Under the pieces are notes generated by a model. The model searched no databases. It was not told the origin of the DNA and saw only the letters and a list, made by a program, of their open reading frames with translations. DNA of 64,000 nt. Origin: Streptantibioticus silvisoli (GTDB taxonomy: Bacteria; Actinomycetota; Actinomycetes; Streptomycetales; Streptomycetaceae). This document shows, piece by piece, positions 1-8,842 of the stretch. The stretch covers positions 1-64,000 of the forward strand of contig NZ_JAAGKO020000018.1 in assembly GCF_027947535.2 (NCBI RefSeq), given 5' to 3'. A program made the position numbers and the translations under genes. Position 1 is the first letter of the stretch. Every line of letters begins with the position of its first letter.

Positions 1-363
1 GAGGGTGGACTTGGGGGGCGGCGGGGTGGCACCGGGGGCCGCGGGGAGGCACCGGGGGCGTCGGAGGCGGGGGCACCGGGGAATCCGGCACCGGAGGCGC
101 TGGCGGAGGCGGATGCGCGCCGGGGCATCGGAGAGGACAGCGGAAGCGTCGGAGGGGGCGTCGCAGGCGGAGGCACCGGGGCGTCGGAGTCGGCACCGCA
201 GGCAAAGGCACCGGAGCGTCGGAGTCGGCACCGCAGGCCGAAGCACCGGAGCGTCGGAGTCGGCACCGCAGGCCGAAGCACCGGAGCGTCGGAGTCGGCA
301 CCGCAGGCCGAAGCACCGGGGTCTCGGAGTCGGCGCCGCAACTGCGGGCTCCCGGTGCGGTCC
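1..363. repeat. Noncoding repeat region with 35-bp tandem array
   Basis: No convincing gene is seen here; it lies downstream of the leftward alpha/beta hydrolase. Between about 173 and 347 there are five near-identical tandem copies of a 35-bp unit beginning gcaccggagcgtcggagtcg, starting near 173, 208, 243, 278 and 313. Three of the copies are essentially identical. Positions 1-170 hold a decayed relative of the same GC-rich repeat. Because 35 is not a multiple of three, successive copies change reading frame, which argues against coding. The long open frame on the plus strand here is a product of GC-rich composition. Confidence 0.8.
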
Positions 364-1080
364 CTACCTGCCGGGCGGCAGCGTGCGGTCCAGCCAGTCG
401 GCCGCCGCGCCGGTGAGCAGGGCGAGGGCCTCGGTCTGGCCGACGGGCGCGCGCTTCGGCACCGCGAAGCCGTGGTCGCCGCCGGGCACCTCGACCGGGC
501 GGTGGGCGGCCGGGAACTCCTCCGGGCGGCCGAAGGGGTCCCGGCCGCCCTGGACGACCAGCACCGGCAGCAGGTCCGCGGCGGCCGTCAGCTCACCGGC
601 GCGGGACGCCTCCGGGCGGCCGGGCGGGTGCAGCGGGAAGGACAGCGCGAGCACCGCGACCGCCCCCAGCCCGGCCGCCGTCCGGCAGGCGACCCGGGCG
701 CCGGCGCTGCGGCCGCCGGCCACCACGGGCAGGCCGGGCGCGGTCAGCGAGGGCCACAGCGCGCTCCAGGCGGCGTCCAGCGTCCTGGGGGCCGGCGCGA
801 TCTTCCGGCCTGCCACCCGCCACGGCTGTTCGACCAGCGCCACGGTGCAGCCGCGGGCCGGCAGCACGGCGGCCAGCGCCACCAGGTCGCGGGCGTCGAT
901 GCCACCGCCGGCGCCGTGCCCCAGCGCGACGACCGCCCGGGGCCGTCGCGGCGCGTGGTGCCAGGTGATCCGGGCGTCGCCGACCGGGGTGGACACGGTC
1001 TCGGTGACGTTCGCCTTCGGGTCGGTGCCCGCCGCGACGCTTCCGCCCGCGTTCCCGTTCCGGCCGCCGTTCTCGTTCAC
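364..1080 (-). CDS. Alpha/beta hydrolase of the KANL3/Tex30-like family
   Basis: The product resembles the small alpha/beta hydrolases common in actinobacteria (dienelactone-hydrolase/Tex30-like); the substrate is unknown. After an Asn/Gly-rich N-terminal stretch come the strand and loop ALGHGAGGGID, the nucleophile elbow GGRSAGARV (Ser), the Asp-bearing stretch VVQGGRDPFG, and a late PGGDHGF that supplies the His. The GTG at 1080 is the first plausible in-frame start after the upstream SRAP gene stop at 1119, but no strong ribosome-binding site is seen. The start could lie slightly downstream, because the Asn/Gly-rich N-terminus is low complexity. It runs in the same direction as the SRAP gene, about 40 bp behind it, and is probably co-transcribed. 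Confidence 0.75.
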   Translation of the reverse strand: MNENGGRNGNAGGSVAAGTDPKANVTETVSTPVGDARITWHHAPRRPRAVVALGHGAGGGIDARDLVALAAVLPARGCTVALVEQPWRVAGRKIAPAPRTLDAAWSALWPSLTAPGLPVVAGGRSAGARVACRTAAGLGAVAVLALSFPLHPPGRPEASRAGELTAAADLLPVLVVQGGRDPFGRPEEFPAAHRPVEVPGGDHGFAVPKRAPVGQTEALALLTGAAADWLDRTLPPGR

Positions 1081-1118
1081 CTCTGCGTTCCCGTTCCGGT
1101 TCCCGCTCCCGTGCGCGT

Positions 1119-1946
1119 TCAGAACAGCGTCGCCTCCTCCGGTGCGGGCAGCGGGGCGAGCAGGTCGGCGCCGTTGTTGCGCACGTCGCTGACGGAGGTG
1201 GCCACCGGGTAGGCGCGGACCGAGCCGGCCGGCGGCGGGGTGAGCAGGTCGCGCAGCTCGTCGGGGTCGGTGTGCGCGGGGTTCAACCAGTCGTCCCAGC
1301 GGTCCGGGGTGAGCATCAGCGGCATGCGGGGGTGTATGTCGGACAGCGAGGCGGGGCCGTCGCCCTCCTGCTCGGCGGCGCCGGACGCCAGCGGCGCGGT
1401 CTCCGCCTCGGTGGTGATCACCGTGCACGTCGCCCACCAGGCACCGGGGTGGTCCTCGGGCAGTGTGCGGTCGCGCCAGAACTCGTACAGCCCGGCCATC
1501 GCCATCACCGATCCGTCGGCGGGCGTGACGAAGTAGGGCTGCTTGCGCGGCCGCTTGCGCCGGCCCTCCTCCTCCAGGCGGCGCTCGTCCTGGCCGGTCA
1601 CCCACTCGAAGTACCCGTCGGCCGGCAGCAGGCAGCGCCGGGCGACGAACGGGCGGCGGTAACTGGGCTTCTCGTGCACGGTCTCGGCGCGGGCGTTGAT
1701 CATCTTGGCGGCGCCCTGCGGGTTCTTGGCCCACGACGGCACCAGGCCCCAGCGCAGGACCCGCAGTTGGCGCACCGGCTCGTTGGACTCGGCGTGCTTG
1801 TCGGGGCGGTCGAGGACGGCGTAGACGGGCTTGGTGGGTGCCACGTTCCAGTCCGCGTCGATGGCCTCGGTGGGATCCCATCGGGTGACCCCGAACGTCT
1901 CGACGAGGTCCTCGGGTTTCCGGCTCGCTGAATATCGCCCGCACAT
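1119..1946 (-). CDS. SOS response-associated peptidase (SRAP/HMCES/YedK family)
   Basis: SRAP proteins form a thiazolidine crosslink with abasic sites in single-stranded DNA, shielding them during replication. The 275-residue product begins MCGRYS; after Met removal the catalytic Cys becomes residue 1, which fixes the ATG start at 1946. Other family motifs are visible in order: the Asn/Arg motif MINARAETV, the Glu-containing PADGYFEW, and the His-containing DIHPRMP. Length is slightly above the family norm because of a charged insertion rich in Glu, Arg and Lys after GYFEW. It is divergent from the M50-type protease gene and is followed by the alpha/beta hydrolase. Confidence 0.93.
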   Translation of the reverse strand: MCGRYSASRKPEDLVETFGVTRWDPTEAIDADWNVAPTKPVYAVLDRPDKHAESNEPVRQLRVLRWGLVPSWAKNPQGAAKMINARAETVHEKPSYRRPFVARRCLLPADGYFEWVTGQDERRLEEEGRRKRPRKQPYFVTPADGSVMAMAGLYEFWRDRTLPEDHPGAWWATCTVITTEAETAPLASGAAEQEGDGPASLSDIHPRMPLMLTPDRWDDWLNPAHTDPDELRDLLTPPPAGSVRAYPVATSVSDVRNNGADLLAPLPAPEEATLF

Positions 1947-2015
1947 GAGTGCAACCCTGCCACGCCGCCACGCGTCTCGGCACCAGAACGCGGTGCCGCA
2001 CGTTGCAGGAGAACC

Positions 2016-2735
2016 ATGGACTTCCAGAACATCACGCAGGTGTGGGACCGGGTCGTCGGCACGCAGGCCGCGCCGCCGGTGTGGCTGGTGTGGGTGTGCG
2101 CGGCGGTGGCGTTGGCCGCGGTGCTGCCCCGCGGCCTGTGGCACGTCACGCGCAACGCGGTGACCATCGCGCACGAGGGCGGCCACGGACTGGTGGCGGT
2201 GGTCAGCGGCCGGCGTCTTCAGGGCATCAGGCTGCACTCCGACACCTCGGGGCTGACCGTCTCGCGGGGCAAGCCGCACGGCGTCGGCATGGTGCTGACG
2301 GCCGCTGCCGGGTACACCGCGCCGCCGCTCATCGGACTGGCCGGCGCCTGGCTGCTGTCGGCCGGGCACATCACGGCGCTGCTGTGGGGCGCGGTCGTGC
2401 TGCTGCTGGCGATGCTGCTGATGATCCGCAACGCGTACGGACTGCTGACGGTGGTCGTGGCGGGCGGCGCGTTCCTGCTGGTGTCGTGGCTGGCGGACGC
2501 CCGGGTGCAGGCCGCGTTCGGCTACCTGGTGGTGTGGTTCCTGCTGGCGGGCGGGGTGCGGCCGGTCTTCGAGCTCCAGCGCAAGCGGCGGCACGGCGGG
2601 GCGCCGGACTCCGACGCCGACCAGCTGGCCCGGCTGACCCACGTGCCGGCCGCGATGTGGCTGGTGCTGTTCTACGCGGTGGCCCTGTGCTCGCTGATCG
2701 GCGGCGCCAGGTTCCTGCTGGGGGCGACGTCCTGA
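2016..2735 (+). CDS. M50B-type integral membrane metalloprotease
   Basis: The predicted 239-residue membrane protein carries HEGGH at residues 53-57, the HExxH zinc motif of M50 site-2-protease relatives, at the end of the first hydrophobic region. At least five further hydrophobic segments follow. The ATG at 2016 is preceded by AGGAGA at good spacing. M50B proteins act inside the membrane, but the substrate of this small actinobacterial class is not known. It ends with a hydrophobic segment and lies about 170 bp before aroA. No anti-sigma factor neighbour is present to suggest a target. Confidence 0.85.
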   Translation: MDFQNITQVWDRVVGTQAAPPVWLVWVCAAVALAAVLPRGLWHVTRNAVTIAHEGGHGLVAVVSGRRLQGIRLHSDTSGLTVSRGKPHGVGMVLTAAAGYTAPPLIGLAGAWLLSAGHITALLWGAVVLLLAMLLMIRNAYGLLTVVVAGGAFLLVSWLADARVQAAFGYLVVWFLLAGGVRPVFELQRKRRHGGAPDSDADQLARLTHVPAAMWLVLFYAVALCSLIGGARFLLGATS

Positions 2736-2894
2736 TCGCCCGGCCGATCACCTGACGAACTTGCCCGACCGATCGCCCGCGCGCCCCACGGGTGGGTGAC
2801 CGCAGGCGTTCCCGCGGGCGGCCACCGGCGTTTCGGCACGTGATACGTCACGATTTCGGCGCGATCAGTACGTATTACCGGTTGGCGCACACAC

Positions 2895-2907
2895 TAGAGT
2901 TGGGAGC
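2895..2907 (+). promoter_or_regulatory. aroA -10 element, leaderless-type promoter
   Basis: TAGAGT at 2895-2900 ends 7 nt before the aroA ATG at 2908, the spacing expected when transcription begins at or beside the start codon. No convincing -35 lies at 16-19 bp. Further upstream the imperfect palindrome CGTGA-tacg-TCACG (2839-2852) could be an operator, though this is inference only. Confidence 0.5.
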
Positions 2908-4230
2908 ATGACCGATCATCTCGCGGACACCGCGCACTGGCCCGCCCCGACCGCCTCCGGTCCGGTGGACGCGACCGTCACCGTGCCCGGGTCGAAGTCG
3001 GTCACCAACCGCGCCCTGATCCTCGCCGCCCTGGCCGCGGAGCCGGGCTGGCTGCGCCGTCCGCTGCGCAGCCGCGACACCGTGCTGATGGCCGACGCGC
3101 TGCGCACGCTGGGCGTCGGCATCGAGGAGACGGCCGACCCCGCGGGCGGTGAGGCGTGGCGGGTGATCCCGTCCGGGCTGCGCGGTCCCGCGGCGGTCGA
3201 CGTGGGCAACGCCGGCACCGTGATGAGGTTCCTGCCGCCGGTGGCCGCGCTGGCCGACGGTGAGGTGACGTTCGACGGGGACCCGCGCAGCCACGAGCGC
3301 CCGCTCGGCGGTGTCATCGCCGGACTGCGGGCGCTGGGGGCGCGGATCGACGACGAGGGGCGCGGCGCGCTGCCGCTGACCGTCCACGGCGGCGGTTCGC
3401 TGACCGGCGGTCCGGTGGAGGTGGACGCCTCCTCCTCGTCGCAGTTCGTCAGCGCGCTGCTGCTGTCGGCGCCGCGGTTCAACCAGGGCGTCGAGCTGCG
3501 GCACACCGGCCGTTCCCTGCCGTCGCTGCCGCACATCCGGATGACGGTGGACATGCTGCGGGCGGCCGGCGCGCAGGTCGACTCGCCGGAGGGCGGCGGC
3601 GAGGCGAACGTGTGGCGGGTGGCGCCGAGCGCGCTGCTGGGCCGGGACCTGACCGTGGAGCCGGACCTGTCGAACGCGGCTCCGTTCCTGGCGGCGGCAC
3701 TGGTGACCGGCGGGCGGGTGACGGTCACCGACTGGCCGGAGCACACCACGCAGCCCGGCGACGCGCTGCGGGAGATCTTCACCCGGATGGGCGGTGCCTG
3801 CGTGCTGGACGAGCGGGGTCTGACCTTCACCGGCACCGGGCGGATCACCGGGATCGACGCGGACCTGCACGAGGTGGGCGAGCTGGCGCCGGTGATCGCG
3901 GCGGTGGCCGCGCTGGCCGACACGCCGTCGCGACTGCGCGGCATCGGGCACCTGCGGCTGCACGAGACCGACCGGCTGGCGGCGCTGGCCAAGGAGCTGA
4001 ACGAACTCGGCAGTGACGTGCGCGAGACCGAGGACGGCCTGGACATCCGGCCGCGCCCGATGGTCGGCGGCGTCTTCCGCACCTACGAGGACCACCGGCT
4101 GGCGACCGCCGCGGCGGTGCTGGGCCTGGTGGTCGGCGGCGTCGAGGTGGAGAACGTGGAGACCACCGGCAAGACGCTGCCGGACTTCCCCGGGCTGTGG
4201 ACCGCGATGCTCGCCGGAACGGGAGCCTGA
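2908..4230 (+). CDS. aroA: 3-phosphoshikimate 1-carboxyvinyltransferase (EPSP synthase)
   Basis: EPSP synthase joins shikimate-3-phosphate and phosphoenolpyruvate, the sixth step of the shikimate pathway, in the cytosol. The 440-residue length is normal. Recognisable motifs are [10 protein letters not shown] near the N-terminus (substrate binding), the NAGTVMRF loop near residue 103, the [12 protein letters not shown] region, [10 protein letters not shown], and HETDRLAAL followed by [11 protein letters not shown] near the C-terminus. The ATG at 2908 fits the leaderless promoter just upstream. rsgA begins 9 bp after the stop, so the two probably share a transcript. Confidence 0.97.
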   Translation: MTDHLADTAHWPAPTASGPVDATVTVPGSKSVTNRALILAALAAEPGWLRRPLRSRDTVLMADALRTLGVGIEETADPAGGEAWRVIPSGLRGPAAVDVGNAGTVMRFLPPVAALADGEVTFDGDPRSHERPLGGVIAGLRALGARIDDEGRGALPLTVHGGGSLTGGPVEVDASSSSQFVSALLLSAPRFNQGVELRHTGRSLPSLPHIRMTVDMLRAAGAQVDSPEGGGEANVWRVAPSALLGRDLTVEPDLSNAAPFLAAALVTGGRVTVTDWPEHTTQPGDALREIFTRMGGACVLDERGLTFTGTGRITGIDADLHEVGELAPVIAAVAALADTPSRLRGIGHLRLHETDRLAALAKELNELGSDVRETEDGLDIRPRPMVGGVFRTYEDHRLATAAAVLGLVVGGVEVENVETTGKTLPDFPGLWTAMLAGTGA

Positions 4231-4239
4231 TCCCCCGCC

Positions 4240-5247
4240 ATGCGGCGCTACGGCAAGGACGCTGACGAGGACGACGTGCGGGTCCGCCCGGGACGCAAGG
4301 GCAGCCGTCCGCGCACGCACACCCGCCCCAAGCACGAGGACGCGGCGGAGGGCTTCGTGCTCACCGTGGACCGCGGCCGGGTGACGTGCCTGATCGGTGA
4401 CCGGCAGATCACCGCGATGAAGGCCCGTGAGCTGGGCCGCAAGGGCATCGCGGTGGGCGACCAGGTCGACATCGTCGGCGACCTGACCGGCACGAAGGAC
4501 ACCCTGGCGCGGATCGTGCGGGTGCGGGAGCGCACCTCGGTGCTGCGGCGCACCGCGGACGACGACGACCCGTACGAGCGCGTGGTGGTGGCCAACGCCG
4601 ACCAGTTGGCGATCGTCACGGCGCTGGCCGATCCCGAGCCGCGGCCCCGGCTGATCGACCGCTGCATGGTGGCCGCCTTCGACGCCGGCCTGGAGCCGTT
4701 GCTGGTGCTGACGAAGGCGGACCTGGCGCCGGCCGGGCCGCTGCTGGAGACGTACGCGACGCTGGGCGTGGCGTACGTGGTGACCAGCCGCGAGGAGCTG
4801 ACCGACAGCGCGCTGGAGGAGGTGCGCGGCCGGCTGGCCGGGCGGATCACCGCGTGCGTGGGGCACTCAGGGGTCGGCAAGACGACGCTGGTCAACGCGC
4901 TGGTGCCGGCGCACATGCGGGCCACCGGGCACGTCAACGCGGTGACCGGGCGCGGGCGGCACACCACCACGTCGGCGCTGGCGCTGCCGTTGCCGGACGA
5001 GCGCGGTGGCTGGGTCATCGACACCCCGGGGGTGCGGTCGTTCGGGCTGCACCATGTGGACGCCTCCCGGGTGATCCGGGCCTTCCCCGACCTGGAGCCG
5101 GGCACCGAGGAGTGCCCGCGGGCGTGCAGCCACGACGAGCCGGACTGCGCGCTGGACGCCTGGGTGGCGGCCGGGCACGCGGACCCGCAGCGGCTGTACT
5201 CGTTGCGGCGGCTGCTGTCGACCCGCGAGCGGCGCGAGGGCGACTGA
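4240..5247 (+). CDS. rsgA: Ribosome small-subunit-dependent GTPase A
   Basis: RsgA is a circularly permuted GTPase that matures or recycles the 30S subunit. The 335-residue protein shows an N-terminal OB-fold, then the permuted order of G motifs: LTKAD (G4), the P-loop GHSGVGKTTLV (G1), and DTPGV (G3). The C-terminal zinc motif is ECPRACSHDEPDC, with Cys, His and Cys ligands. It follows aroA by 9 bp, a pairing that recurs in actinobacteria. The basic N-terminus (RPGRKGSRPRTHTRPKH) is likely for rRNA binding. Confidence 0.95.
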   Translation: MRRYGKDADEDDVRVRPGRKGSRPRTHTRPKHEDAAEGFVLTVDRGRVTCLIGDRQITAMKARELGRKGIAVGDQVDIVGDLTGTKDTLARIVRVRERTSVLRRTADDDDPYERVVVANADQLAIVTALADPEPRPRLIDRCMVAAFDAGLEPLLVLTKADLAPAGPLLETYATLGVAYVVTSREELTDSALEEVRGRLAGRITACVGHSGVGKTTLVNALVPAHMRATGHVNAVTGRGRHTTTSALALPLPDERGGWVIDTPGVRSFGLHHVDASRVIRAFPDLEPGTEECPRACSHDEPDCALDAWVAAGHADPQRLYSLRRLLSTRERREGD

Positions 5248-5524
5248 CCGGCGGGCCCGAGATTCCGGCCGGCCGCCGGCCTCTGTGTGATGATCACCTG
5301 TAACCGTAGAACGATGAACGCGGCACCGCGGTACACCGCACGAAGAACGCCGCACGCATCACGCCGTACACCGCACGAAGGACGCCGTACGCAGCACGCG
5401 GTACACCGCACGAAGCACCGTGAAACGCAGAACTGACGAACCGATGAACCGCGAAACGATGAACGCGGAACGATGAACGCAGAACGTTGAACGCGGACGC
5501 CCCGCGCTCGGCCGGGTCCGTTCG
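5248..5524. repeat. Intergenic region with two tandem-repeat families
   Basis: No gene with a ribosome-binding site is seen between rsgA and the SMR gene. From about 5329 to 5418 a motif gtacaccgcacgaag recurs three times, spaced by related acgccg-type sequence. From about 5455 to 5505 a shorter unit, gaacgatgaacgc, recurs about three times with small changes. The 48-codon ORF at about 5289-5436 has no ribosome-binding site and consists of the repeat itself. Confidence 0.65.
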
Positions 5525-5535
5525 GGAGGTTGTTC

Positions 5536-5859
5536 ATGGCGTGGCTGATGGTCATTGTCGCCGGGCTGCTGGAGACCGGGTTCGCGGTGTGCCTGAAGCT
5601 CAGTCACGGCTTCACCCGGCTGTGGCCGACGGTCGCGTTCGCGGCGTTCGCCCTGGGCAGTTTCGGGCTGCTGACTCTGTCGTTGCGCAAGCTCGACGTG
5701 GGCCCGGCGTACGCGGTGTGGACCGGGATCGGCGCCACCGGCACCGCCGTCTACGGCATGGTGTTCCTCAGTGACACCGTCAACACGCTGAAGATCCTTT
5801 CCATCCTCCTGGTGATCGCCGGCGTGATCGGGCTGCCGCTGTCCGGCGCCGAGCACTGA
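5536..5859 (+). CDS. SMR family exporter, SugE/Gdx-like
   Basis: This is a 107-residue protein with four hydrophobic helices, the size of small multidrug resistance transporters, which work as antiparallel dimers in the membrane. The conserved membrane Glu lies in AGLLETGFAV (residue 13) and the Gdx-type signature YAVWTGIGATG is intact, so the guanidinium-exporter branch is the likeliest. The Trp commonly found three residues after that Glu in Gdx proteins is Phe here. The ATG at 5536 follows GGAGGT by 5 nt; an in-frame TTG at 5530 is less likely. I see no guanidine riboswitch upstream, only repeats. Confidence 0.88.
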   Translation: MAWLMVIVAGLLETGFAVCLKLSHGFTRLWPTVAFAAFALGSFGLLTLSLRKLDVGPAYAVWTGIGATGTAVYGMVFLSDTVNTLKILSILLVIAGVIGLPLSGAEH

Positions 5860-5916
5860 ACCGCCGCCCGCACGGCGTCCCCGGGGCGGGGTCGGGCGGT
5901 GTGGTGGGATGGACGC

Positions 5917-6387
5917 ATGACCGACACCGTCACCGACGACATCACCATCCGCCGGGCCACGGCCGACGACATCGCGGGCATCGTGGCCATGCTCGCCGAC
6001 GACGAACTGGGTGCGGCGCGGGAGAACCCGGCGGACCAGGGCCCGTACCGGGCGGCGTTCGCCGTGATCGACGCCGATCCGCAGCAGTGCCTGGTGGTGG
6101 CGGCCCGCGACGGCGAGCTGATCGGCACCGCGCAGCTGACGTACATCGCGGGGCTGGCCCGGCAGGGCGGCACCCGGGCGCAGATCGAGGCGGTCCGGAT
6201 CAGCGAGGCGGCGCGCGGCAGCGGCCTGGGGTCGCAGCTGATCGCCTGGTGCGTGGACCGGGCCCGCGAGCACGGCTGCCTGCTGGTGCAGCTGACCTCC
6301 GACGTGAGCCGGCTCGACGCCCACCGCTTCTACGAGAAGCTCGGGTTCGAGGCGACCCACATCGGGTTCAAGCTCATCCTGCGATGA
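5917..6387 (+). CDS. GNAT family N-acetyltransferase
   Basis: A 156-residue single-domain GNAT acetyltransferase. It opens with ITIRRATADDIAGI, has the acetyl-CoA-binding motif with VRISEAARGSGLGSQLI (R/Q-x-x-G-x-G/A type), and ends with the typical helix and strand AHRFYEKLGFEATHIGFKL. The substrate cannot be told. The ATG at 5917 was chosen over an in-frame GTG at 5899. Its last 14 bp overlap the end of the convergent ABC ATPase gene, so the two transcripts must overlap at their 3' ends. Confidence 0.88.
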   Translation: MTDTVTDDITIRRATADDIAGIVAMLADDELGAARENPADQGPYRAAFAVIDADPQQCLVVAARDGELIGTAQLTYIAGLARQGGTRAQIEAVRISEAARGSGLGSQLIAWCVDRAREHGCLLVQLTSDVSRLDAHRFYEKLGFEATHIGFKLILR

Positions 6388-8842
6388 CGTCCCGCGCCCG
6401 CGGGAAGTGACAGGCCGCCACGTGGTCCTCGGCGTGCGGCCGCAGCGCCGGTGCCTCGGTCTCGCAGACCTGCCGTTCGCCGCCGTCGAGCACCGCGTAC
6501 ACCGGGCAGCGGCCGCGGAACCGGCAACCGGTGTGCCGCACCGTCGGGCTCGGCGGGTCGCCGGTCAGCAGGACGGGGGTACGGCGGCGTTCGGCGGCCG
6601 GGTCGGGCAGCGGCACGGCGGACAGCAGCGCCTGGGTGTACGGGTGCCGGGGGCGTTCGAAGACCTCGGCGACCTCGCCGGCCTCGACGGTGCGGCCCAG
6701 GTAGACGACGCTGACCCGGTCGGCGATGTTCCGCACCACGGACAGGTCGTGCGAGACGAACAGGTAGGCCAGGCCCAGCCGCGCCTTCAGTCCCTGGAGC
6801 AGGTTGAGCACTCCGGCCTGCACCGACACGTCCAGCGCGGAGACCGGCTCGTCCAGCACCAGCAGGTCCGGTTCGACCGACAGCGCCCGCGCGATGCCGA
6901 TCCGCTGCCGCTGGCCGCCGGAGAACTCGTGCGGAAAGCGTTCGGCATGCGCGGCCTCCAGGCCGACCTGGCGCAGCAGTTCCGGCACCCGGCGGGCGGT
7001 GGCCGCCCGGTCGGCGCCCTGGGCGCGCAGCGGTTCGCCGATGATGTCGCCGACCGTCATGCGCGGGTCGAGGCTGGCCATCGGGTCCTGGAAGACGATC
7101 TGCACCCGGCCGCGCACCTGCTTGACCTGGCGTTTCGTCAACGCGGCCACCGAGGTGCCCAGCAGCTCCACCGTGCCGCCCTCGGGCGCGGCCATGCCCA
7201 TGATCTCGAACAGCGCGGTGGACTTGCCCGAGCCGGACTCCCCCACCAGCGCCAGCGTCTCGCCGCGGCGGATGTCGAGGTCGACGCCGTCGACCGCGTG
7301 GACGCTGCCCACCCGGCGCTTGAACGCGGCGCCCTTCATCAGCGGGAACGTCTTGACCAGCCCGTCGACCCGCAGCACCGGATCGCGGTCGGCACGCCGG
7401 CCGGCCGGCGCGGTGGGCGGCAGGTCGGGCACCGGGAAGACGTCGGCGGGGGCGGCGCCGACCAGTTCCCCGGCCGCGACACACGCCGCCGCGTGCTCCG
7501 GCCCGACCTGCGTCAGCGGGGGTTCCGTGGCCCGGCACGCGTCCCGCACCAGCGGGCACCGCGGCCCGAACGGGCAGCCGGGCGGCAGCGCGCCGGGCGA
7601 GGGGGGCGAGCCGGGGATGGGGACGAGGGCGCGCCGACGGGAGGCCGGGGCGGGGGAAGTTGAGGCGGGGGAAGTTGAAGCGGGGGAAGTTGAGGCGGGG
7701 GAAGTTGAGGCGGGGGAAGTTGAGGCGGGCGGGGCGGCCGGTGCGATGATCCGATCGTCAGCCTTCTCACCGCCGGCCACCGCACCGCCGGCCACCGCAC
7801 CGCCAACAACCTCACCGCCAGCCATCTCGGCGTCAGCCACCGCACCGCCAGCAACCGCACCCTCAGCCACCGCACCGCCAGCCACCTCACCGCCAGCCAT
7901 CTCGGCGTCAGCCACCGCACCGCCAGCAACCGCACCGCCAGCCACCGCACCCTCAGCCGCCGCACCCCCGTCCACCTCACCCCCCGCCGCCGTCTCCTCC
8001 CCGTCCAGTCTCGGCACCGCGCCGATGAGTGCCAGCGTGTACGGCATGCGGGGGCCGGTGAACAGGTCGTCGACGGGGGCGTTCTCGACGATGCGGCCGG
8101 CGTACATGACGGCGACCCGGTCGGCGGTGCCGGCGATGACGCCGAGGTCGTGGCTGACCAGCAGCAGCGCGGCGCCGGTCTCGCGGCGGGCGGTGCGCAG
8201 CACGTCGAGGACCTGGGCCTGGATGGTGACGTCGAGCGCGGTGGTCGGCTCGTCGGCGACGATGACGTCCGGGTCGTTGGCGATGGCCATCGCGATCATC
8301 GCACGCTGCCGCATGCCGCCGGAGAACTCGTGCGGGAAGGAGGCGGCCCGGGAGCGGGGTTCGGGGATGCCGACCAGGTCGAGCAGTTCGACGGCGCGTT
8401 CCCTGGCGGCGTCGCGGGTCACGTCGCGGTGGGCGCGGACCGCCTCGGCGATCTGGTCGCCGATCCGGTAGACCGGGGTGAACGCCGACAGCGGGTCCTG
8501 GAAGACCATCGCGACGCGGTCGCCGCGCACCCGCGACAGCGTGGCGTCGCCGGCGCCGATCAGCTCGACGGCGGCGTCCCCGCCCGGCGTGGCGCCCAGT
8601 ACGACCGAGCCGCCGACCCGCGCGTACCCGGGGAGCAGGCCGAGGGCGGCCAGCGCCACCGACGACTTGCCGGAGCCGGACTCGCCGACCAGGCCGAGCA
8701 CCTCGCCGCGCCGCAGGGTCAGGTCGACGCCGCGCACGGCCGGTACGTCGTCGAAGGCGACGCGCAGGTCGCGGATGGTCAGCGCGGCCGCCGTCCCGGT
8801 GGGCGCCGGTGCGGTGGCGGGCCGCTGCCGTGCGGTGGTCAT
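6374..8842 (-). CDS. Fused double ATP-binding protein of a peptide/nickel-type ABC transporter (DppD-DppF fusion)
   Basis: One 822-residue protein carries both ATPases of an Opp/Dpp importer. The first domain has Walker A GESGSGKSS (about residues 53-61), signature FSGGMRQR and Walker B VIVADEP. The second has GESGSGKST, signature FSGGQRQR and LLVLDEP. Each is followed by the Opp/Dpp C-terminal Cys motif (GCPFGPRCP and GCRFRGRCP). Between them, about residues 280-400, lies a low-complexity linker of AVAGG-type pentapeptides and a five-fold ASTSP run, discussed separately. The ATG at 8842 has GGAGGA upstream and overlaps the stop of the permease gene as ATGA, so the two are translationally coupled. 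Confidence 0.93.
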   Translation of the reverse strand: MTTARQRPATAPAPTGTAAALTIRDLRVAFDDVPAVRGVDLTLRRGEVLGLVGESGSGKSSVALAALGLLPGYARVGGSVVLGATPGGDAAVELIGAGDATLSRVRGDRVAMVFQDPLSAFTPVYRIGDQIAEAVRAHRDVTRDAARERAVELLDLVGIPEPRSRAASFPHEFSGGMRQRAMIAMAIANDPDVIVADEPTTALDVTIQAQVLDVLRTARRETGAALLLVSHDLGVIAGTADRVAVMYAGRIVENAPVDDLFTGPRMPYTLALIGAVPRLDGEETAAGGEVDGGAAAEGAVAGGAVAGGAVADAEMAGGEVAGGAVAEGAVAGGAVADAEMAGGEVVGGAVAGGAVAGGEKADDRIIAPAAPPASTSPASTSPASTSPASTSPASTSPAPASRRRALVPIPGSPPSPGALPPGCPFGPRCPLVRDACRATEPPLTQVGPEHAAACVAAGELVGAAPADVFPVPDLPPTAPAGRRADRDPVLRVDGLVKTFPLMKGAAFKRRVGSVHAVDGVDLDIRRGETLALVGESGSGKSTALFEIMGMAAPEGGTVELLGTSVAALTKRQVKQVRGRVQIVFQDPMASLDPRMTVGDIIGEPLRAQGADRAATARRVPELLRQVGLEAAHAERFPHEFSGGQRQRIGIARALSVEPDLLVLDEPVSALDVSVQAGVLNLLQGLKARLGLAYLFVSHDLSVVRNIADRVSVVYLGRTVEAGEVAEVFERPRHPYTQALLSAVPLPDPAAERRRTPVLLTGDPPSPTVRHTGCRFRGRCPVYAVLDGGERQVCETEAPALRPHAEDHVAACHFPRARDVIAG
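7650..7990 (-). repeat. In-frame minisatellites in the ABC ATPase linker
   Basis: Two adjacent arrays lie inside the ATPase gene. At about 7650-7730 a 15-bp unit (gaggcgggggaagtt on the plus strand) occurs about six times and encodes repeated ASTSP. At about 7760-7990 15-bp units encode AVAGG-like pentapeptides arranged in a larger block of about 25 residues containing AVADAEMAGGEV, which occurs twice. All units are multiples of three, so length changes keep the frame. Confidence 0.85.

Noticed and set aside
173-347. Possible CRISPR array
   Set aside because: The 35-bp units abut with no unique spacers, so it is a plain tandem repeat; the same holds for the arrays at 28085-28310 and 44354-44475.
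5-1212. Long plus-strand open frames over the first kilobase
   Set aside because: They are Arg/Ala/Pro-rich, lie opposite a recognisable alpha/beta hydrolase, and begin in a 35-bp array that shifts frame at each unit.
2875-4866. 663-codon minus-strand frame opposite aroA and rsgA
   Set aside because: It lies antisense to two clearly identified genes and its product is a His/Arg/Gln-rich composition artefact.
5289-5436. 48-codon ORF in the rsgA-SMR gap
   Set aside because: It has no ribosome-binding site and consists of the tandem repeats themselves.
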